This document shows positions 1 to 6,128 of a stretch of 13,584 nucleotides of DNA, piece by piece. The notes under the pieces were generated by a model. That model was given only the letters and a program-made list of their open reading frames with translations, had not been told where the DNA came from and did not search any database. Each line of letters opens with the position of its first letter. Positions within the stretch are counted from its first letter, which is position 1. Made by a program: the position numbers and the translations under genes. This DNA is from Acidimicrobiaceae bacterium (lineage in GTDB: Bacteria > Actinomycetota > Acidimicrobiia > Acidimicrobiales > Palsa-688): assembly GCA_009785715.1 (NCBI GenBank), contig WQVT01000018.1:1-13584 (forward strand), given 5' to 3'.

Positions 1-60
1 ATCCGATCTGACCCGATCGCCCGTGACTCGAGGCTGCGCGCCTGGAGGAAAGCCGGCGCT

Positions 61-1083
61 CTAGACGCCGAGCCCGTCGATCGGGGTCATCTGCAGGCTG
101 GGCGCGTCACCGAAGTACGCCGAGTTGGTGATGTAGAGATCATGAGCCTGTCCGCGGACCGGGGAGAACAGCGCAGCCGAAGGATTGCTGATGCCGTCAG
201 CGGCGGTGAACATGGTGGTTACCCGGCCGCTCGGGGACACGTGCACGAACTTGTCGGGGACGTTCTCGGCCACGAACATGGATCCGTCCGGAGCGATGGC
301 GAAGTCATCGGGTTCGGGGATTCTCTCCCGTACCGACACGGCTCCGGCGGCGCCGCCGGGGAGTATCGGAACCGCGAGGATTTCGCTGGTGGACGTGTTC
401 GAGGTATAGACGGATCCCTGGAACACCTTCAGGCCGTTGGCGCCGGGCAGGGCCAACCCCCCGAATGAGGCCCCGGTAGGAACAAAGAGGGGGCTCGACG
501 ACCAGATAGTCGGCGTCGATGATCCGCGAGCGAGGCGCCAGATCGCCCCGCGCGTCGAGTCGGCGATGTAGAGGTTCCCCTCTGCGTCAAAGGCCATGCC
601 GTTGGGGAACGACGATGTGGGCAGGGCGGCGATGCGGTAGGGCTGAGCGTCCGGGTTCCGGAACGCAGCAAGAGGGACCCGCCAGAGTCCGGCGTCCGAG
701 GCCTCGGCGGATTCCACCGCGACATCGAGATCGCCTCCGTGGGCGATATCGGCCACGACTCCGACGGTGAGCCCACCGCCGGTGGGGAGCGTCACGAAGG
801 ACCGGCTGCCGTTCGGCGCCACGTCGACCAACTCGCCGGCGAACGAGAGGCTGACGACCACATCCCCATCGCTTTCGATGGCGAGGTTCTCCGGGGTCTG
901 TCCGGTCGACCTGTCGAACGACGCGACTGTGCGCAGGACCGATGAGCCCGCATCCGCCGTGTTGGTCCCCACGACGGGCAGGATGACGGCTACCAGTGCT
1001 ACACAGGCGGAGCATCGACCTGCGATTCGTACGATCAGGGCGAGCGTCCTGCCGGCGCTGTTCCCGGCAATGCCCCCAGCCAT
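61..1083 (-). CDS. Secreted SMP-30/NHL-like beta-propeller protein
   Basis: A 340-residue protein that looks exported. The N-terminus has basic residues, then a hydrophobic stretch at about residues 25-38 and a small-residue cleavage region (ADA-GSS near 44-48). The rest shows repeated blade-like segments typical of SMP-30/gluconolactonase and NHL/ScyD-like propellers: PENLAIESDGDVVV, FPNGMAFDAEGNLYIAD, DDFAIAPDGSMFVAEN and HDLYITNS. Such folds are lactonases, binding scaffolds or sensors; no specific substrate can be read from the sequence. It is the last gene of a three-gene unit: its ATG at 1083 lies one base after the stop of the upstream gene, so translation is probably coupled. No clear ribosome-binding site is present, so a start slightly further in is possible, but it would remove the signal peptide's basic end. 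The fold assignment is good; the function is unknown. Confidence 0.8.
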   Translation of the reverse strand: MAGGIAGNSAGRTLALIVRIAGRCSACVALVAVILPVVGTNTADAGSSVLRTVASFDRSTGQTPENLAIESDGDVVVSLSFAGELVDVAPNGSRSFVTLPTGGGLTVGVVADIAHGGDLDVAVESAEASDAGLWRVPLAAFRNPDAQPYRIAALPTSSFPNGMAFDAEGNLYIADSTRGAIWRLARGSSTPTIWSSSPLFVPTGASFGGLALPGANGLKVFQGSVYTSNTSTSEILAVPILPGGAAGAVSVRERIPEPDDFAIAPDGSMFVAENVPDKFVHVSPSGRVTTMFTAADGISNPSAALFSPVRGQAHDLYITNSAYFGDAPSLQMTPIDGLGV

Positions 1084-1084
1084 C

Positions 1085-1366
1085 TCAGGCTCGCTTTCCC
1101 GGTAACTCGATCGGGTGCAGCCCGATGAGCTCGGTTTGGATCAGCCCCGCCCGGCAGAGCGGCAGCGTCTCGACCAGCGCCTCCGCTTGGTGCATGTCGA
1201 CCAGGTCAAGGACGAGGACCGCGCCCGGACCCCCTGGGCTGTACAGCTCGAGCAGCATTCCCGCGTCGCGCCAGGTCTCCAGCATCTTGGCCTCCTCCCC
1301 GAGCTGCGCGACGGTATCCCGGGGTCCCATCCTCGGTGTCGGGCGACAGAGGACGAGAACCTTCAT
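1085..1366 (-). CDS. Muconolactone-isomerase/YCII-like small protein
   Basis: A 93-residue cytoplasmic protein. It starts with a beta-strand (MKVLVLCRP), has a central helix rich in Glu/Met, a strand ending in GAVLVLDL, and a C-terminal GLIQTELIGLHPI. That is the layout of the ferredoxin-like dimeric alpha/beta barrel seen in muconolactone delta-isomerase and YCII-type proteins. Small members of this fold isomerise or dechlorinate lactones, or have no known activity. No catalytic residue set can be identified with certainty, so an enzymatic role is inference. The ATG overlaps the TGA of the upstream HbpS-like gene in an ATGA four-base overlap, and the propeller gene follows after one base. 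The three proteins are therefore almost certainly made from one transcript. Confidence 0.65.
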   Translation of the reverse strand: MKVLVLCRPTPRMGPRDTVAQLGEEAKMLETWRDAGMLLELYSPGGPGAVLVLDLVDMHQAEALVETLPLCRAGLIQTELIGLHPIELPGKRA

Positions 1367-1830
1367 CGCCCCCCAGCCTGCTCAATCTCGCGGTCTGTCG
1401 CTTCCTTTCGTCGGACTCCCGACTCAGCGATCTGGCGATCCTCGGTGCCGGTCATCGCGCCAGCCACACCGACTCCACCAAGGACCTCGCCCTTTTCGAT
1501 CAGCGGGACACCACCGGCGATCAGCGCCAAACCAGGACGCGACGCGAAAGATGCGACCGCGGCCGCGTCGCCCCTGATCGCTTCGAAGAAATCGTCGACA
1601 GGCATGCCGATCGCCGCTGCCGCATAGGCCTTGTTCTGGGCTGTCTGTATGGAAACCAACGGTGCCCCATCCATCCGCCGCATGGCCTTGAGATTCCCGC
1701 CGTCATCGACCACGACGACGGTCACCGGCACCCCCATCGACCGTGCGTGTGCGATCGCCGCGTCGACGATTCGTGCCGAGTCACTCTCGGTCAACCTTTG
1801 TCTCGACGCGGTCTCTGCGGACATCTTCAT
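1363..1830 (-). CDS. HbpS/GlcG-like (heme-binding-type) protein
   Basis: A 155-residue single-domain protein of the HbpS/GlcG family. Recognisable elements are VTVVVVDDGGNLKAM, MDGAPLVSIQTAQNKAYAA, the RPGLALIAGGVPLIEKG strand pair and the glycine-rich VLGGVGVAGAMTGTEDRQIA near the C-terminus. Streptomyces HbpS binds heme and tunes a redox two-component system; GlcG-type relatives sit in many catabolic operons with unproven roles. There is no signal peptide, unlike Streptomyces HbpS, so it should act in the cytoplasm. Two start codons lie six bases apart (ATG at 1830 and 1824). The GGGAGG just upstream is spaced better for the second, so the protein may be two residues shorter. It is first in a tight operon (ATGA overlap with the next gene). 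The gene family is clear; the ligand is not. Confidence 0.82.
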   Translation of the reverse strand: MKMSAETASRQRLTESDSARIVDAAIAHARSMGVPVTVVVVDDGGNLKAMRRMDGAPLVSIQTAQNKAYAAAAIGMPVDDFFEAIRGDAAAVASFASRPGLALIAGGVPLIEKGEVLGGVGVAGAMTGTEDRQIAESGVRRKEATDREIEQAGGR

Positions 1831-1985
1831 TCCCTCCCGCTCCGGAGTACGCGTACCGAGGGTCGCATCGGTCCACGTATAACGGTTCGTCAGGGATCGG
1901 TCCATCCCAGAAACCTGGGAGCCTTTGAAGCCGCCCGCGGAGCGATCTCGCAACGCTCCAGAGGTGGCTCGAGGCCGTTCCGGCC
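1831..1985. promoter_or_regulatory. Intergenic region carrying the HbpS-like operon promoter
   Basis: This 155-base gap separates the LuxR stop from the HbpS-like start. On the minus strand it holds a possible -10 (TTATAC at 1877-1882), then a perfect 10-base palindrome GTACGCGTAC at 1847-1856, then a GGGAGG ribosome-binding site directly before the start codon. The palindrome lies between promoter and start, where a repressor or the neighbouring LuxR protein could bind. The promoter call is weak because no convincing -35 is visible. Confidence 0.35.
1905..1920 (-). terminator. Small hairpin downstream of the LuxR gene
   Basis: TCCCAG (1905-1910) pairs perfectly with CTGGGA (1915-1920) around a four-base loop. 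It could be a minor terminator for the LuxR gene or a leader structure. There is no T-run, so the assignment is tentative. Confidence 0.25.
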
Positions 1986-1987
1986 TC
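1971..1987 (-). terminator. Hairpin overlapping the LuxR stop codon
   Basis: GAGGCC (1971-1976) and GGCCTC (1982-1987) form a perfect six-base GC stem with a five-base loop. It overlaps the end of the LuxR reading frame (stop codon 1986-1988). This is the likely intrinsic terminator of that gene, without a U-tract as is common in GC-rich actinobacteria. Confidence 0.4.
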
Positions 1988-3017
1988 AGGGTATGGGAGT
2001 TCCGCCGAGCCGGTACATCAGCTCGCGGCGACTGTGTACGCCCGTCTTCTGAAAGATGGATTTGAGATGGTCCTGCACGGTCAAGACGGAGATCGACAAA
2101 CGTCGGGCGATCGTCTTGGTGTCGAGGCCTTCGAGCACCTGGCGAACCAGGTCTGCTTCCCTGTCGCTGAGACTGAAAGCCGCCACCTGCAAAGGGAACA
2201 GCTGACCGAAGTCTGTCGCCATCACCACCACCGGTAGCGCCGTTGTCGATTCGCTCGTGAACGGCTCGGCGATGAGCGTCGTCCAGGTCCCGCCACTGGA
2301 GCGCACCCGTACCCGAACGGGGGTCTTGTCCTCTCCCCCTTGGCGCATGCTCACGATCCGCGCCGCCAGCGACGCCAACACCATTCCCACCCGATCGAGA
2401 TTGTCGCCACTTCGGACTCGGTCCATCCATCGTACGGCCCGCTCCGGCGCGTCGAGCACCGTTCCGAGCTCGTCCAGCAGAAGCATTGTCGGCTCCGACG
2501 GTGTCCCGGGCGCCCGCTCCGCGACCATCGAGCGAGCCAAATCGGCGGCCCTGCCGGGGACCAGATCCGCTGTCGCTCGAAGATCGGACGGCGAGAACCG
2601 AGTCTGGTCCCGCCGGTACAGCGCCAAGGCCCCCCAGCATCTTCCATGGGCATCGACCAGCGCAGCGCGCAGCTCTTGACGCCGCCCCCCGGGCAGAAGC
2701 AGCTGTTGCCAGCGAGGACTGCTCGCGCACCCGGGATCATGGTCTGCGCTGAGTGCCGCGACGGGAACGGCCGCGACCGCCAAATCCCGGAACTTGTTCA
2801 GGTCCGCTTCCTGCTGCTCATTCCTGCAGGCCAGCCGAGCTGACAAAGGCTCCAGCGGGAAGGTGGCCACGAACTGTGTGGGTATGAGCACGGAAGGGTC
2901 GAAAGCCATTCCCAGGCCCTCCGCGTAACCGACGAATCGTTGAAGCTGCCGCAACGTTTCGTTCAACGAGTTCAGCACGCCATCTCCGTCGCTCGTGAGA
3001 ACCGTGGGTGTCTGCAT
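1986..3017 (-). CDS. LuxR-family regulator with GAF-like sensor domain
   Basis: A 343-residue transcriptional regulator. Residues of roughly 60-190 resemble a GAF-type sensor as found in many actinobacterial LuxR proteins (ELRAALVDAHGRCWGALALYR, then FSPSDLRATADL). The C-terminal 65 residues are a clear LuxR/GerE helix-turn-helix: FSLSDREADLVRQVLEGL, then TKTIARRLSISVLTVQDHLKSIFQKTGV, ending in HSRRELMYRLGG. No phosphoacceptor receiver domain is present, so a small-molecule signal or partner is expected. The ATG at 3017 has no ribosome-binding site, but GACCGT sits seven bases upstream and could be a weak leaderless -10. It starts only 30 bases after the vapC stop and reads toward the HbpS-like operon, its likely target. 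Family assignment is secure; the ligand and regulon are inference. Confidence 0.85.
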   Translation of the reverse strand: MQTPTVLTSDGDGVLNSLNETLRQLQRFVGYAEGLGMAFDPSVLIPTQFVATFPLEPLSARLACRNEQQEADLNKFRDLAVAAVPVAALSADHDPGCASSPRWQQLLLPGGRRQELRAALVDAHGRCWGALALYRRDQTRFSPSDLRATADLVPGRAADLARSMVAERAPGTPSEPTMLLLDELGTVLDAPERAVRWMDRVRSGDNLDRVGMVLASLAARIVSMRQGGEDKTPVRVRVRSSGGTWTTLIAEPFTSESTTALPVVVMATDFGQLFPLQVAAFSLSDREADLVRQVLEGLDTKTIARRLSISVLTVQDHLKSIFQKTGVHSRRELMYRLGGTPIP

Positions 3018-3047
3018 GGTGTTGACGGTCGCCCGGCCGGAAGTGGC

Positions 3048-3479
3048 CTACTCCCCTGTCGGGCGCCGCCAACTCACGCCAGGAAACCGGCCGAAGTCGC
3101 TGTCATAGCTGACGACGGACGCCCGATGCTCGAGCGCCAGAGCCGCAAGGTGGGCATCAGCGACGAGGTTGCCGCCGGTGGCGGTCGCCCTGAGGAGGTC
3201 GCCCAGGATGCCCAGGTGCCGGGCCGTCGGCTCTGCGACGACCGCCGGCGCCCGGGCTAGCCAGCTGTTCGTCCGGTCGAGGGCTTCGTCGGTGGTCAAG
3301 GGCCGAGGAAACAGCCCAACCCTTGTGGAGATCCGGAGAAAGGCCAGAAGCACGACCCATGCGAAGCCGATGGTTTCGGTGTCGTTGAGGGCTCCGTCAA
3401 GCCACCTGCGCGCCTCGTTGTTGCGGGGCTCCGATTCGTTGACGGCATAGAGCAAGACGTTGGCGTCGACCAGGATCAC
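3048..3479 (-). CDS. vapC: VapC-type PIN-domain toxin ribonuclease
   Basis: A 143-residue PIN-domain protein, the usual length for VapC toxins, which cleave RNA and inhibit translation. It opens with VDANVLLYAV (Asp5), has NLVADAHLAALALEH (Asp108) and ends with SYDSDFGRFPGVSW (Asp126/Asp128); these would form the metal-binding acidic cluster. The Glu usually present in the central helix is not evident: that stretch reads WVVLLAFLRI, a sequence I recall as typical of one VapC subfamily. The start is GTG at 3479, overlapping the TGA of vapB as GTGA, so the toxin is translationally coupled to its antitoxin. The system shows no sign of decay. Confidence 0.9.
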   Translation of the reverse strand: MILVDANVLLYAVNESEPRNNEARRWLDGALNDTETIGFAWVVLLAFLRISTRVGLFPRPLTTDEALDRTNSWLARAPAVVAEPTARHLGILGDLLRATATGGNLVADAHLAALALEHRASVVSYDSDFGRFPGVSWRRPTGE

Positions 3480-3727
3480 TTGGCGCTGCGCATCTTGCGG
3501 ACGAACTCTTCGTCTTCTAACTCGCCGGCCAACCCCAGGGCCCGATCGAGATTGATCGCCGGTGTACCCATGGGAACCGTCTTGGTGTGAAAGCGTTCGT
3601 CGGTGCGAGGGCTCAGTCCGGCGCGGATCGCCTCGTTGACCGCCTCCTTGAAGCTGATGCCCCGTTCCTCCATGCGCCGACGAAGAAGCGCCTCGGTATC
3701 GGGGTCCAGCGTGACGGTCGTGCGCAC
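3476..3727 (-). CDS. vapB: VapB-type ribbon-helix-helix antitoxin
   Basis: An 83-residue antitoxin. The N-terminus RTTVTLDPDTEALL and RMEERGISFKEAVNEAIRAGL has the beta-strand, helix, helix pattern of ribbon-helix-helix DNA-binding antitoxins. The acidic C-terminal part (LAGELEDEEFVRKM) would wrap around the VapC active site. The start is GTG at 3727. No Shine-Dalgarno is present; a TATGAT box ends six bases upstream, so the mRNA is probably leaderless. The large inverted repeat at 3732-3766 covers this -10, fitting autorepression by the VapB-VapC complex. The vapC gene follows with a four-base overlap. Confidence 0.88.
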   Translation of the reverse strand: MRTTVTLDPDTEALLRRRMEERGISFKEAVNEAIRAGLSPRTDERFHTKTVPMGTPAINLDRALGLAGELEDEEFVRKMRSAK

Positions 3728-3731
3728 GAAT

Positions 3732-3766
3732 GCATCATAGCATCAAGGAACCTGATGCTATGATGC
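3732..3766 (-). promoter_or_regulatory. vapBC operator: perfect 14-bp inverted repeat over the -10 box
   Basis: Arms at 3732-3745 and 3753-3766 are perfect reverse complements around a seven-base spacer. Each arm itself contains two copies of the hexamer GCATCA/TGATGC separated by TA, giving four ordered half-sites. The left arm includes the minus-strand TATGAT -10 (3734-3739), six bases before the vapB GTG. Tandem short half-sites are how ribbon-helix-helix antitoxins bind, so occupancy would block transcription. Confidence 0.85.
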
Positions 3767-3780
3767 TCGCTCAGGAGGTG

Positions 3781-3814
3781 GTCGCCGGACGGCTGGCCCC
3801 TACGAGCCGGCGAC
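3781..3814 (-). terminator. Possible hairpin at the end of the dehydratase gene
   Basis: GTCGCCGG (3781-3788) pairs with CCGGCGAC (3807-3814), with the dehydratase stop codon (3800-3802) inside the 18-base loop. It could terminate the dehydratase transcript before the vapBC promoter. The large loop and lack of a T-run keep confidence low. Confidence 0.25.
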
Positions 3815-4753
3815 AAGCTGGAGGAGTTCCCGGTCGCTGTTGCCGCCGGTCATGACGACCGCGGTCACCGCGCCGGCGGGACGGGCGGTGTCGGCGAGCA
3901 GGCCGGCAAGCGCGAGTGCCCCCGCAGGCTCGGGCAGGTGGTGCGTGGTCCGCCACAGGGTGCGCATCGCCTGGAGGGCCGCATCCTCGCTCACCCGCAC
4001 GAACCGCGCGGCCCCGCGCACCATTACCTCGACCGCGTCGGGGTCGGGTACCCGGGTCGCGACGCCGTCGATGAACGTGTCGGCTTCGGCGGTCGACACC
4101 GGGTGCCCCGCCTCGAACGAGAGTGCGTTCGCCGGGGCGCGCTCCGCCACGACACCGACGACCTCGGTACTCCGACCAAGCAGGTCTCGGACGGCGATGT
4201 TGGCGCAGATCCCGGAGCCCAGGCCGACCGGCACGTAGACGACGTCGAGGTCCGGAGCCTGCTCGTGCAGTTCGACGGCGTAGGTGGCGACGCCGGCGAC
4301 CAGGTCTCGGTGGAACGACGGCACCATTTCGAGCCCGCGCTCCCCCGCCAGTCTTGCCGCGTGCTCACGCGCCTCTTGAAAGTCGCGACCGAAGACGACG
4401 AGCTCGGCTCCGAATGCTTTCATCGCCGCGTTCTTGTCCGGATTGTTTCCTTCGGGCACGACAATCGTCACCGGAATGCCTTGGGCGCTTGCGGCGTATG
4501 CCAGCGACTGGCCGTGGTTTCCCCGCGTGGCGCTGACCAGGCCGCGCACGGGTCGTCCGGCGGCGAGACGGCGCGCCACGTAGACCAGTCCACCCCGCAC
4601 CTTGAACGCTCCGATCGGTGTCACGTTCTCGTGCTTGACCCAGGTGGGTGTACCGGTGACCTTCTCCAGCAGCGGCCAGCGGTATGCCGGAGTGACGGGC
4701 ACGTGCGGCCGCACGATGCCCGTCGCGAATTCAAGGTCGGCGCTCGTGATCAC
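3800..4753 (-). CDS. PLP-dependent threonine/serine dehydratase-like enzyme
   Basis: A 317-residue fold-type II PLP enzyme of the threonine/serine dehydratase family, which deaminates hydroxy-amino acids to 2-oxo acids. The cofactor lysine is Lys51 in ENVTPIGAFKVRGG. The substrate/phosphate-region motif is SATRGNHGQSLAYA, the glycine loop GLGSGICAN binds the PLP phosphate, and TGGNSD near the C-terminus contacts the pyridine ring. There is no C-terminal ACT regulatory domain, so it resembles the short catabolic forms rather than biosynthetic IlvA. The usual SAGNHAQG is here TRGNHGQS, so substrate preference may differ. The start is GTG at 4753, preceded by TAGGCT six bases upstream and no ribosome-binding site, suggesting a leaderless transcript independent of its neighbours. 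Confidence 0.87.
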   Translation of the reverse strand: MITSADLEFATGIVRPHVPVTPAYRWPLLEKVTGTPTWVKHENVTPIGAFKVRGGLVYVARRLAAGRPVRGLVSATRGNHGQSLAYAASAQGIPVTIVVPEGNNPDKNAAMKAFGAELVVFGRDFQEAREHAARLAGERGLEMVPSFHRDLVAGVATYAVELHEQAPDLDVVYVPVGLGSGICANIAVRDLLGRSTEVVGVVAERAPANALSFEAGHPVSTAEADTFIDGVATRVPDPDAVEVMVRGAARFVRVSEDAALQAMRTLWRTTHHLPEPAGALALAGLLADTARPAGAVTAVVMTGGNSDRELLQLVAGS

Positions 4754-4759
4754 CGGCCA

Positions 4760-4765
4760 AGCCTA
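4760..4765 (-). promoter_or_regulatory. Putative leaderless -10 (TAGGCT) of the dehydratase gene
   Basis: On the minus strand TAGGCT is followed by six bases and then the GTG start at 4753. This matches the TANNNT plus 6-7 base spacing of actinobacterial leaderless promoters, and no Shine-Dalgarno is present. Confidence 0.45.
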
Positions 4766-4784
4766 AGCACACCTCTCGAGGTTC

Positions 4785-5141
4785 TCAGGGGTCCTGGAGG
4801 AGCCCGAGGACGTTGCCGTCGGGATCGGCAACCGTCGCCACCAGGCGGCCGCCACCGACGTCGTGGGCGGTTTCTTTCACGGTGGCGCCGGCGGCGGTCA
4901 CCTCGGCGAGCTTGGCCTCGATGTCCGCCACGTGCCAGTAGGCCACCGGCGAGGTCATTCCCTGCTCCCGCCCACCGGGTACAAGCCCGATGTGCTGGCC
5001 TTCCGCCTCGTAGCCGACGTAGTAGGGCGCGTCGGCCTGCGGCTCCATTCCGAGCAGCGCGCTGTAGACCGCCTTTGCGGCGGCGAGGTCAGAGACGGGG
5101 TGCAGCACCGTCTTGATTCCCTGGGTAGCGGTATCGCTCAT
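4785..5141 (-). CDS. VOC-family (glyoxalase-fold) protein
   Basis: A 118-residue single-module-length VOC protein. It begins with IKTVLHPVSDLAAAKAVYSALLGM, the standard first beta-alpha unit, and ends with ADPDGNVLGLLQDP, the last strand. These proteins occur as metal-dependent lyases, dioxygenases or antibiotic-binding proteins; the C-terminal position that carries a metal-binding Glu in glyoxalase I is Gly/Leu here, so classical glyoxalase chemistry is unlikely. A good Shine-Dalgarno (GAGGAG, six bases before the ATG) sets the start. It is the last gene of an AraC–VOC–VOC unit, 40 bases after the previous VOC gene, and is probably cotranscribed with it. Confidence 0.82.
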   Translation of the reverse strand: MSDTATQGIKTVLHPVSDLAAAKAVYSALLGMEPQADAPYYVGYEAEGQHIGLVPGGREQGMTSPVAYWHVADIEAKLAEVTAAGATVKETAHDVGGGRLVATVADPDGNVLGLLQDP

Positions 5142-5181
5142 TGGTCACTCCTCTGGTCGTGGGTCATTTCCGGGGGTTGCC

Positions 5182-5592
5182 TCAGCGCCGCTCGTTGATC
5201 CGGATCAGGTTGCCCGCGGGGTCGCGGAGTGCGCAGTCCCGAACCCCGTACGGCTGGTCCACCGGTTCCTGGACGATTTCGGCGTCGGTCGCCTGCAGCC
5301 GTTCGAACGTGCCGGCGAGATCTGCGGTGGAGAGGATGAGCATGCCGTAGGTTCCCTTGGCCATCATCTCGATGATGGTGCGGCGCTCGTCGTCGGTGAT
5401 ACCGGGATCGGCGGCCGGTGGGTGCAGGACGATGGACGTGCCGGGCTGCCCGGGTGGGCCGACCGTGATCCAGCGCATCGTGCCCCCGCCGACGTCGCTG
5501 CGGACCTCGAAGCCGAGGGTGTCGCGGTAGAACGCCAGCGAAGCCTCCGGATCGGCGTGCGGGAGGAAGGCCGAGTGAATCCTGAGGTCCAT
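5182..5592 (-). CDS. VOC-family (glyoxalase-fold) protein
   Basis: A 136-residue VOC protein. It shows DPEASLAFYRDTLGFEVRSD near the N-terminus, the middle strand TSIVLHPPAADP, and ALRDPAGNLIRINERR at the end. The final-strand metal Glu of classical glyoxalases is Arg131 here, so a binding or unusual catalytic role is more likely. It begins 11 bases after the AraC gene stop. There is no strong Shine-Dalgarno, but TAGCGT lies eight bases before the ATG, overlapping the AraC stop codon; the gene may thus have its own nearly leaderless promoter besides readthrough. The second VOC gene follows. Actinobacterial AraC-VOC-VOC sets of this kind recur, as far as I recall. Confidence 0.85.
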   Translation of the reverse strand: MDLRIHSAFLPHADPEASLAFYRDTLGFEVRSDVGGGTMRWITVGPPGQPGTSIVLHPPAADPGITDDERRTIIEMMAKGTYGMLILSTADLAGTFERLQATDAEIVQEPVDQPYGVRDCALRDPAGNLIRINERR

Positions 5593-5600
5593 GAGCCGTC

Positions 5601-5606
5601 ACGCTA
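5601..5606 (-). promoter_or_regulatory. Putative -10 (TAGCGT) overlapping the AraC stop codon
   Basis: TAGCGT on the minus strand includes the TAG stop of the AraC gene and ends eight bases before the ATG at 5592. The same hexamer precedes both nitroreductase genes. The spacing is one or two bases longer than there. Confidence 0.35.
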
Positions 5607-6047
5607 CGAGTGGGTCGCGACCGCCGCTTCTCGATTCCTGATCGGTTTCGTGACCTGTTTCGCCACGCACGCCGGCATCCCGACCGTCGCATCCGCCGCC
5701 TGTCGCCGGTAGGTGGAGGGCGGGATGCCGACGAGCTCGGTGAAGCGACTGCTGAAGGTGCCCAAGGAGGAGTAGCCGACCGCGAAGCAGACGTCGGTCA
5801 CGCTCTGGTCTCCTCGCCGGAGCAGAGCCATGGCCCGCTCGATCCGCCGCGTCATCAGATAGCCGTACGGCGACTCGCCATAGGCGAGACGGAACTCCCG
5901 GCTCAAGTGTCCGGCAGACATGAATGCGCCGCGGGCGAGGGCCTCGACGTCGAGGGGCTGGGCGTATTCGCGGTCGATCCGGTCACGGACACGCCGCAGC
6001 CGCGCCAGATCCTCCAAGCGCTGTGCCTCGGAGGGCCTCGCGGTCAC
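5604..6047 (-). CDS. AraC-family regulator lacking a sensor domain
   Basis: A short AraC-type DNA-binding protein (147 residues from the GTG at 6047). The first helix-turn-helix is in LDVEALARGAFMSAGHLSREF followed by YGESPYGYLMTRRIERAM; the second is SVTDVCFAVGYSSLGTFSSRF ending in VGIPPSTYRRQ. There is no N-terminal ligand-binding domain, so it is a stand-alone DNA-binding module, perhaps controlled by protein level or partner. About 28 extra residues follow the last helix. The start is uncertain: the frame is open to a TTG at 6074, but GTG 6047 is preceded by CATGAT at a six-base spacing, as for vapB, and seems better. It precedes two VOC genes, its probable targets, and sits just after a strong hairpin that insulates it from upstream transcription. 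Confidence 0.85.
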   Translation of the reverse strand: MTARPSEAQRLEDLARLRRVRDRIDREYAQPLDVEALARGAFMSAGHLSREFRLAYGESPYGYLMTRRIERAMALLRRGDQSVTDVCFAVGYSSLGTFSSRFTELVGIPPSTYRRQAADATVGMPACVAKQVTKPIRNREAAVATHS

Positions 6048-6085
6048 CGACAGATCATGCCACCTCTCCGGCAACGCCGGTGATG

Positions 6086-6118
6086 GAACCGACGCCGCCG
6101 ACCTGGCGGCGTCGGTTC
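6086..6118 (-). terminator. Strong 14-bp hairpin between the small-protein and AraC genes
   Basis: Arms at 6086-6099 and 6105-6118 are perfectly complementary (GC-rich, starting GAACCGACG) around a five-base loop. It lies 10 bases beyond the stop of the 86-residue gene on the same strand. No U-tract follows, which is normal for intrinsic terminators in GC-rich actinobacteria. Being perfectly symmetric it would also act on transcripts from the other strand. Confidence 0.75.
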
Positions 6119-6128
6119 GAATGTGCGT

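Noticed and set aside
1..60. Possible terminator after the propeller gene
   Set aside because: Only a four-base inverted repeat (AGGC/GCCT) is visible; too weak to call.
1831..2730. Long minus-strand open frame extending the HbpS-like protein by about 300 residues
   Set aside because: The extension overlaps the LuxR gene on the same strand in another frame, is rich in Arg/Gly with no domain, and lacks the GGGAGG that precedes 1830.
3773..3780. AGGAGGTG on the plus strand, a perfect Shine-Dalgarno match
   Set aside because: Only a very short frame follows and it enters the antisense of the dehydratase gene; no domain or conservation is evident.
3938..5116. Plus-strand open frame of 392 codons
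   Set aside because: It is antisense to the dehydratase and VOC genes, which have clear motifs; its composition is the Arg/Pro/Gly/His-rich kind expected from GC-rich antisense frames.
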